DNA from: Enterovibrio qingdaonensis
GTDB taxonomy: Bacteria > Pseudomonadota > Gammaproteobacteria > Enterobacterales > Vibrionaceae
DNA length: 38,444 nucleotides
Direction: 5' to 3'
NCBI RefSeq assembly: GCF_028683135.1
Contig: NZ_JAJUBB010000032.1
Span: forward strand, 1 to 38,444
Position 1 is the first letter of the stretch. Each line of letters begins with the position of its first letter. The translations under genes and the position numbers were made by a program. Below, in pieces: positions 34,711-38,444 of this stretch. Under the pieces are notes generated by a model. The model was not told the origin of the DNA. It searched no databases and saw nothing but the letters and a program-made list of their open reading frames with translations.

Positions 34711-34745
34711 GGCTCGCATTCCTGATGCGAGCCAGTTTTTATTCT
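34711..34745 (+). terminator. Second intrinsic terminator, upstream of the two-component operon
   Basis: Perfect 9-bp stem GGCTCGCAT / ATGCGAGCC with a five-base loop, then AGTTTTTATTCTTTCTT. It lies 161 bp after the chitobiase terminator and 54 bp before the response-regulator start, where no protein gene ends. It must belong to a small RNA or to a leader that attenuates the operon. Confidence 0.75.
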
Positions 34746-34798
34746 TTCTTCCGCATATGGTTGAAAACGTACCATATTCCGTGAACTGCGGAGGAAGC

Positions 34799-35473
34799 AT
34801 GAAAATACTCATCATTGAAGACGACTCTACCACACGCGACTTTATCGCCAAGGCATTGGCAGAACATGGCTATGCTGTCGATATTGCTGAAGATGGGCGT
34901 AGCGGATTGATGATGGCACTTAGCAGCCAATATCAATTGGTGATCCTCGATCGCATGTTGCCACACCTTGATGGAATGAAGGTACTTTCTGCACTGAAAT
35001 CAGCCGAACCGGAACTACCTATCTTGATCCTTAGTGCGCTCGATAGTGTTAAAGATAAGGTCGAGGGCCTGACCGCAGGCAGCGATGACTACCTCACTAA
35101 ACCCTTTGCACTTGCTGAGCTGATCGCTCGCGTAGATATCATTATCCATCGCGCGCATAGGCAAAGCCCCGTCAACAGTGAAATGACTTACGACTGCCTG
35201 AAGCTCGACCTAAAGACACACACGGCTTACTGCCATCATCATCAATTAACCTTGCAGCCCAAAGAGTTTCGTCTTCTCCAGTATTTTATTGAACACAGTG
35301 AACAAGTCGTTTCCCGTATGCGGCTTTTCGAGGCAATTTGGAGCTATCACTTTGATCCTAAGACCAACGTGATTGACGTCCACATCGCCAACTTAAGGCG
35401 AAAGCTTGAAGACGCAGACTGTGCAGATATGCTTCATACCGTGCGTGGAGCGGGCTATGTTCTTCGCCGATAA
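34799..35473 (+). CDS. OmpR/PhoB-family response regulator
   Basis: A 224-residue regulator. The receiver domain (1-115) has acidic Glu7-Asp8-Asp9, phospho-acceptor Asp51 (LVILDRMLPHLDG) and the Lys of LTKPF. A winged-helix DNA-binding domain (about 130-224) ends in the usual TVRGAGYVLR. GGAGG at 34790-34794 is a strong ribosome-binding site before the ATG at 34799; the open frame extends upstream, but through a terminator hairpin, so the longer start is rejected. Its last 17 bases overlap the sensor kinase gene. Its signal and targets are unknown. The QseB/PmrA-like type and the TTAAC repeats upstream suggest autoregulation; position suggests control of chitobiase or nagE. Confidence 0.93.
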   Translation: MKILIIEDDSTTRDFIAKALAEHGYAVDIAEDGRSGLMMALSSQYQLVILDRMLPHLDGMKVLSALKSAEPELPILILSALDSVKDKVEGLTAGSDDYLTKPFALAELIARVDIIIHRAHRQSPVNSEMTYDCLKLDLKTHTAYCHHHQLTLQPKEFRLLQYFIEHSEQVVSRMRLFEAIWSYHFDPKTNVIDVHIANLRRKLEDADCADMLHTVRGAGYVLRR

Positions 35474-36758
35474 TTACACACTGACACGCTCATCGGTTTT
35501 CAGAACCCTTATTGGGCTTTTTCTGTCTATCGCCCTGATCAACGTTGTTGTTATTTACCAAGTTTATACTGGCTCAGAGGCCTTTCACCGCGAGCGCCTC
35601 ACCCAGCAACTCAATGATGAGATCTCTGAGTTTAAATTTGCCGCCCAATCGAATCGTGATGAGGTAGAGCAACTTCTCGCTGCGAAGAAAACCAGCGAGC
35701 GTTTGTTTTACTATCAGCTCAGAGACAGTCCTTCCGTGCAAATGGGTGAGTACCCCATGCACCGTCTTCCTCAGTCCAACACCCAGATCCCGCTCGCGCC
35801 TGACTATCATTTAGAAGTTCGCGTTGATCCATCAAAATTAGAAGCCTTCCGTCAGGCACTTGTTCCTATCGTCTTTTTCGGGAGCTTGTTACCCATCGCA
35901 TTAATGCTGGTTGTTGCCTTTTCCTTCAGCGTTCAGATACAGGCAAGACTGGAGCGCGTTAACCGCGCTATGAACCAGTTTGTCTGTGGCGAGAGTAACG
36001 TAAAACTGCCCGTTTCCCGTCGCGATGACGAATTCGACATACTCGCCATCCACCTCAACTTTATGATTGAGCAAATGACGAAAAACGAAACCACACTGCG
36101 CTCGCTCACGACAGGTCTCGCCCATGACATGCGAACACCGATGGCCAGATTAAAACTCAGGCTTGAACAAACGCTCGACAGCCCTGCACTTGCCCCCGAG
36201 CAAGCAAAGAACATCGGAGCTTGTCACGATGAACTCGAGCTACTGCTCTCTATGTTCAACAGCATGTTGGAGATTGCCAAGCTCAATACCTTAGAAACAG
36301 AGATAGAAGAACAAAGGGTGCATCTGGGCTTAGTGACTCAAGATGCCATCGAATTTATTCAGCCTCTAGTTGAACAAAAACAACAAACACTCACCTTTAG
36401 GCAAGATCAGGAATGCCAACTAAAAGGTGATCGTTCTTTGCTGTTTCGGGCTGTATTTAATTTGATTGAGAACGCGGTGAAATACACACCTGAGGAGGGA
36501 GCCATTGAAGTGGTCGTTGATAGTTACGGCGTTGTAGTGGCTGACAGCGGAATTGGGATAAGTGACGAAGACAAGCTAGCGGTTTGCAGACCAATGTACC
36601 GAGCTGATAAAAGCCGTACTGAATCTGGTTGTGGATTGGGGTTAGCTCTGGTCGACGCAGTCGTAAGTCGACACAGAGCCAATTTGCTGATTCGAGATAA
36701 TCACCCTGGAACACGGGTTCGGATCTTATTGGATCCAATCAGAACCCACGCTTTGTAG
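35457..36758 (+). CDS. Two-component sensor histidine kinase
   Basis: From the ATG at 35457 (GGAG at 35447-35450) it has 433 residues. TM1 is at about 12-34, a periplasmic sensor of about 105 residues (35-138) shows no domain I recognise, TM2 is at about 142-165, then come HAMP, a HisKA box with His223 (GLAHDMRTPMARL), and an ATPase domain with NLIENAVKY, ADSGIGI and GCGLGLALVDAVV. It overlaps the response-regulator gene by 17 bp, so the two are a cognate, translationally coupled pair. The sensor domain is rich in Arg, Glu and Gln, with no Cys. The gene ends only 9 bp from the stop of the convergent nagE, and no hairpin terminator is visible between them. Confidence 0.92.
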   Translation: MFFADNYTLTRSSVFRTLIGLFLSIALINVVVIYQVYTGSEAFHRERLTQQLNDEISEFKFAAQSNRDEVEQLLAAKKTSERLFYYQLRDSPSVQMGEYPMHRLPQSNTQIPLAPDYHLEVRVDPSKLEAFRQALVPIVFFGSLLPIALMLVVAFSFSVQIQARLERVNRAMNQFVCGESNVKLPVSRRDDEFDILAIHLNFMIEQMTKNETTLRSLTTGLAHDMRTPMARLKLRLEQTLDSPALAPEQAKNIGACHDELELLLSMFNSMLEIAKLNTLETEIEEQRVHLGLVTQDAIEFIQPLVEQKQQTLTFRQDQECQLKGDRSLLFRAVFNLIENAVKYTPEEGAIEVVVDSYGVVVADSGIGISDEDKLAVCRPMYRADKSRTESGCGLGLALVDAVVSRHRANLLIRDNHPGTRVRILLDPIRTHAL

Positions 36759-36767
36759 AATGATCAT

Positions 36768-38228
36768 CTAACTTGCTGTAGCGGCACTTTGATGGCCGGC
36801 TGCCATGGCTTGTGCAATCAACTCAGCTTCTGTTCCAACAATAACCTGAAGGTTCTTATCACCCAGTTTTACCACCCCCATTGCGCCTAGTTCCGTCAGC
36901 GTTTCTTCGTCAATACGGCTGACATCTTTCAGCGTTAAACGAAGGCGAGTGATACATGCATCGATACTGACAAGATTGCTCCTGCCACCTAACGCATTCA
37001 CGTACGCCTCTGCGCGGTCGTCTACTGGCAAGAACTGTTGTTTTGCTTCAACACTTTCTCTGCCCGGCGTTTTCAAATCGAATTTCACAATGGCAAACCG
37101 GAATACCGCATAGTAAATCGCAGCAAAACAGAGGCCTTGAACAATCAACATGTAGGGTTTGATAGCCAACGGTAAATTGAAAGACAAGACAAAGTCGATC
37201 AAACCACCGGAGAAAGTAAAACCTGCAAACCACTGCATGCTCGCAGCAATAAAGAGCGACAAACCCGTCAATAGCGCATGAATGACGTAGAGCACAGGAG
37301 CGACAAACATAAACGCAAATTCAATCGGTTCAGTAACGCCCGTTATGATTGCAGTAACAGCCGCCGCACCCAAGATACCGCCAACTTTGGCTTTATTTTC
37401 TGGTTTTGCACAGTGGTACATCGCCAAACATGCGGCAGGCAGACCGTAACCCATTACTGGGAAGAAGCCCGCTTGATACATGCCTGTCACGCCCAGCTCA
37501 CCCGTACCTGACCAGAATTTGGAAATATCACTGATCCCAACAAGATCAAAGATAAATACTTGGTTCAGCGCATGGTGAAGGCCAACTGGGATCAGCAAAC
37601 GGTTAAAGAATCCATAGACACCCGCGCCAACAGCTCCCATATCAGAGATGGCCACGCCAAAGTTTACCAGTGCGCCGTAGACGGTCGGCCACACATACAC
37701 CATAAGAATACTGATACCAATTGCCGAAAACGAGGTAACGATAGGGACAAATCGGCGACCACCAAAAAAGCCAAGAGCAGTAGGCAGTTGAATATTGTGG
37801 AAACGGTTATACAAAACCGCCGCAACAATCCCCATCAGGATCCCCGTAAACGCGCTGACCGCTGCCCCAGAGGCGATGACCTGCGCCTTCGACATGTCTG
37901 CAACTGGCACTCCCGTTATTTGGGAAATAACATTAATGTTACCCACTATCATTTCGACGATGAGCAAGCCTAATAAGCCAGAAAGTGCTGCCGCACCATT
38001 GTTATCTTTCGCTAAGCCATAAGCGACGCCAGCTGCAAATAGCCACGCTTGGTTATCCATGATCCCTTTGCCACCAAATACTAAGATGGTCGCAAGCGGG
38101 CTGTTCGCGCCCCAGCCACTTGGGTCTATCGCATAGCCAAGACCCAGCATTAAGCCACCGGCAGGCAGCACGGCTATCGGCACCATCAGTGCCTTACCGA
38201 CTTGTTGCAAATACCCTAAAATATTCAC
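36768..38228 (-). CDS. nagE: N-acetylglucosamine-specific PTS EIICB
   Basis: A 486-residue phosphotransferase permease. The IIC membrane domain (about 1-380, opening YLQQVGKALMVPIAVLPAGGLMLGLGYAIDP) imports the sugar, and the IIB domain (about 405-486) carries phospho-Cys425 in SIDACITRLRL. It takes up GlcNAc and delivers GlcNAc-6-P to the cytoplasm. The IIA domain fused in E. coli NagE is absent, so a separate IIA(Glc) (Crr) should supply phosphate, as in other vibrios. The start codon is GTG (38226-38228) with AGGAG about 9 bases upstream on the minus strand. It is convergent with the two-component operon. Confidence 0.94.
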   Translation of the reverse strand: MNILGYLQQVGKALMVPIAVLPAGGLMLGLGYAIDPSGWGANSPLATILVFGGKGIMDNQAWLFAAGVAYGLAKDNNGAAALSGLLGLLIVEMIVGNINVISQITGVPVADMSKAQVIASGAAVSAFTGILMGIVAAVLYNRFHNIQLPTALGFFGGRRFVPIVTSFSAIGISILMVYVWPTVYGALVNFGVAISDMGAVGAGVYGFFNRLLIPVGLHHALNQVFIFDLVGISDISKFWSGTGELGVTGMYQAGFFPVMGYGLPAACLAMYHCAKPENKAKVGGILGAAAVTAIITGVTEPIEFAFMFVAPVLYVIHALLTGLSLFIAASMQWFAGFTFSGGLIDFVLSFNLPLAIKPYMLIVQGLCFAAIYYAVFRFAIVKFDLKTPGRESVEAKQQFLPVDDRAEAYVNALGGRSNLVSIDACITRLRLTLKDVSRIDEETLTELGAMGVVKLGDKNLQVIVGTEAELIAQAMAAGHQSAATAS

Positions 38229-38260
38229 GTTTCACACTCCTTCCATTCAATCCGTTAGGC

Positions 38261-38283
38261 CATTTCTGAACAAAAATAAAAAT
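38261..38283 (-). promoter_or_regulatory. Candidate NagC-like operator before nagE
   Basis: On the minus strand the sequence TTTTTATTTTTGTTCAGAAA is A/T-rich with a partial dyad, as in NagC sites that flank nagE in enterics. It lies 33 bp before the nagE start. The match is loose. Confidence 0.25.
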
Positions 38284-38444
38284 GACTGCATCAGACTATG
38301 GGGAATGCGATTAACGCGACCTTTTAGCTACATTAATTAAAATTAATATTGGGGATATTTAGGTGGTAGAGATCTCAAATATCAACGATTTAGCAGGAAA
38401 GTGGTTACTTTGAGGTGCAAGAGGGCCTACTTTTCAGGTGCTTT

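Noticed and set aside
34706-34798. Longer start for the response regulator
   Set aside because: The extension would be read across an intrinsic terminator hairpin, while GGAGG at 34790 points to the ATG at 34799.
35406-35456. Longer start for the sensor kinase
   Set aside because: It would increase the overlap with the regulator to 68 bp and add residues unlike a membrane-anchor start; the ATG at 35457 has GGAG six bases upstream.
1-38444. tRNA or rRNA genes, insertion sequences, phage genes, CRISPR arrays, att sites
   Set aside because: Looked for across the window; no transposase, integrase, regular spaced repeats or cloverleaf-like sequence was seen.

Overview
The window is chromosomal DNA of a chitin-degrading gammaproteobacterium, very probably a member of the Vibrionaceae. 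The evidence is a complete ChiS-type chitin sensor kinase gene followed by the chitin-oligosaccharide binding protein, an Opp/Dpp-like ABC importer, a GH9 glucosaminidase, a glucosamine kinase, a cytoplasmic GH20 enzyme, a GH94 chitobiose phosphorylase and a hexose-phosphate mutase, in the order known from the Vibrio cholerae chitin locus. The upstream block (tyrS, M23 endopeptidase, RND efflux pair, erpA, hemL, rsmC) also follows the Vibrio order as I remember it. The genus cannot be settled from sequence alone; Grimontia, Enterovibrio, Photobacterium or Vibrio are all possible. I see no mobile element, prophage, CRISPR array, rRNA or tRNA.

Layout. 1-8.7 kb: a VOC protein and a WrbA-like flavoprotein (+), tyrosyl-tRNA synthetase (-), an M23 cell-wall endopeptidase (+), an RND efflux permease with its membrane-fusion protein (-), and the Fe-S carrier ErpA (-). 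8.9-12.6 kb: hemL, a 35-residue cysteine-rich single-span membrane protein on the minus strand, an AI-2E family membrane protein and rsmC. 12.7-31.3 kb: the chitin block, with chiS, a 785-bp control region, then ten co-directional genes. 31.3-38.4 kb: an accessory block with a MliC-like lipoprotein (-), an exported GH20 chitobiase (+), an OmpR-family two-component pair (+) and a GlcNAc-specific PTS EIICB, nagE (-).

How it works together. The exported GH20 enzyme and chitinases encoded elsewhere yield short oligomers. The periplasmic binding protein delivers (GlcNAc)n to the ABC importer and controls ChiS. In the cytoplasm the GH94 phosphorylase converts (GlcNAc)2 plus phosphate to GlcNAc-1-P and GlcNAc, and the mutase makes GlcNAc-6-P. 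The GH20 enzyme trims longer oligomers, and GH9 plus the GlcN kinase handle deacetylated (chitosan-type) units. Free GlcNAc from outside enters through NagE as GlcNAc-6-P.

Most worth a second look: (1) a perfect 13-mer shared by the control regions of the binding-protein operon and the exported chitobiase, 15 kb apart, a candidate common operator; (2) a strongly structured 5' leader and repeat cluster before the binding-protein gene; (3) a second intrinsic terminator lying between the chitobiase terminator and the two-component operon, implying a small RNA or an attenuated leader; (4) the unannotated 35-residue CC-x2-x-C membrane protein next to hemL; (5) the two-component pair placed between chitobiase and the GlcNAc permease.
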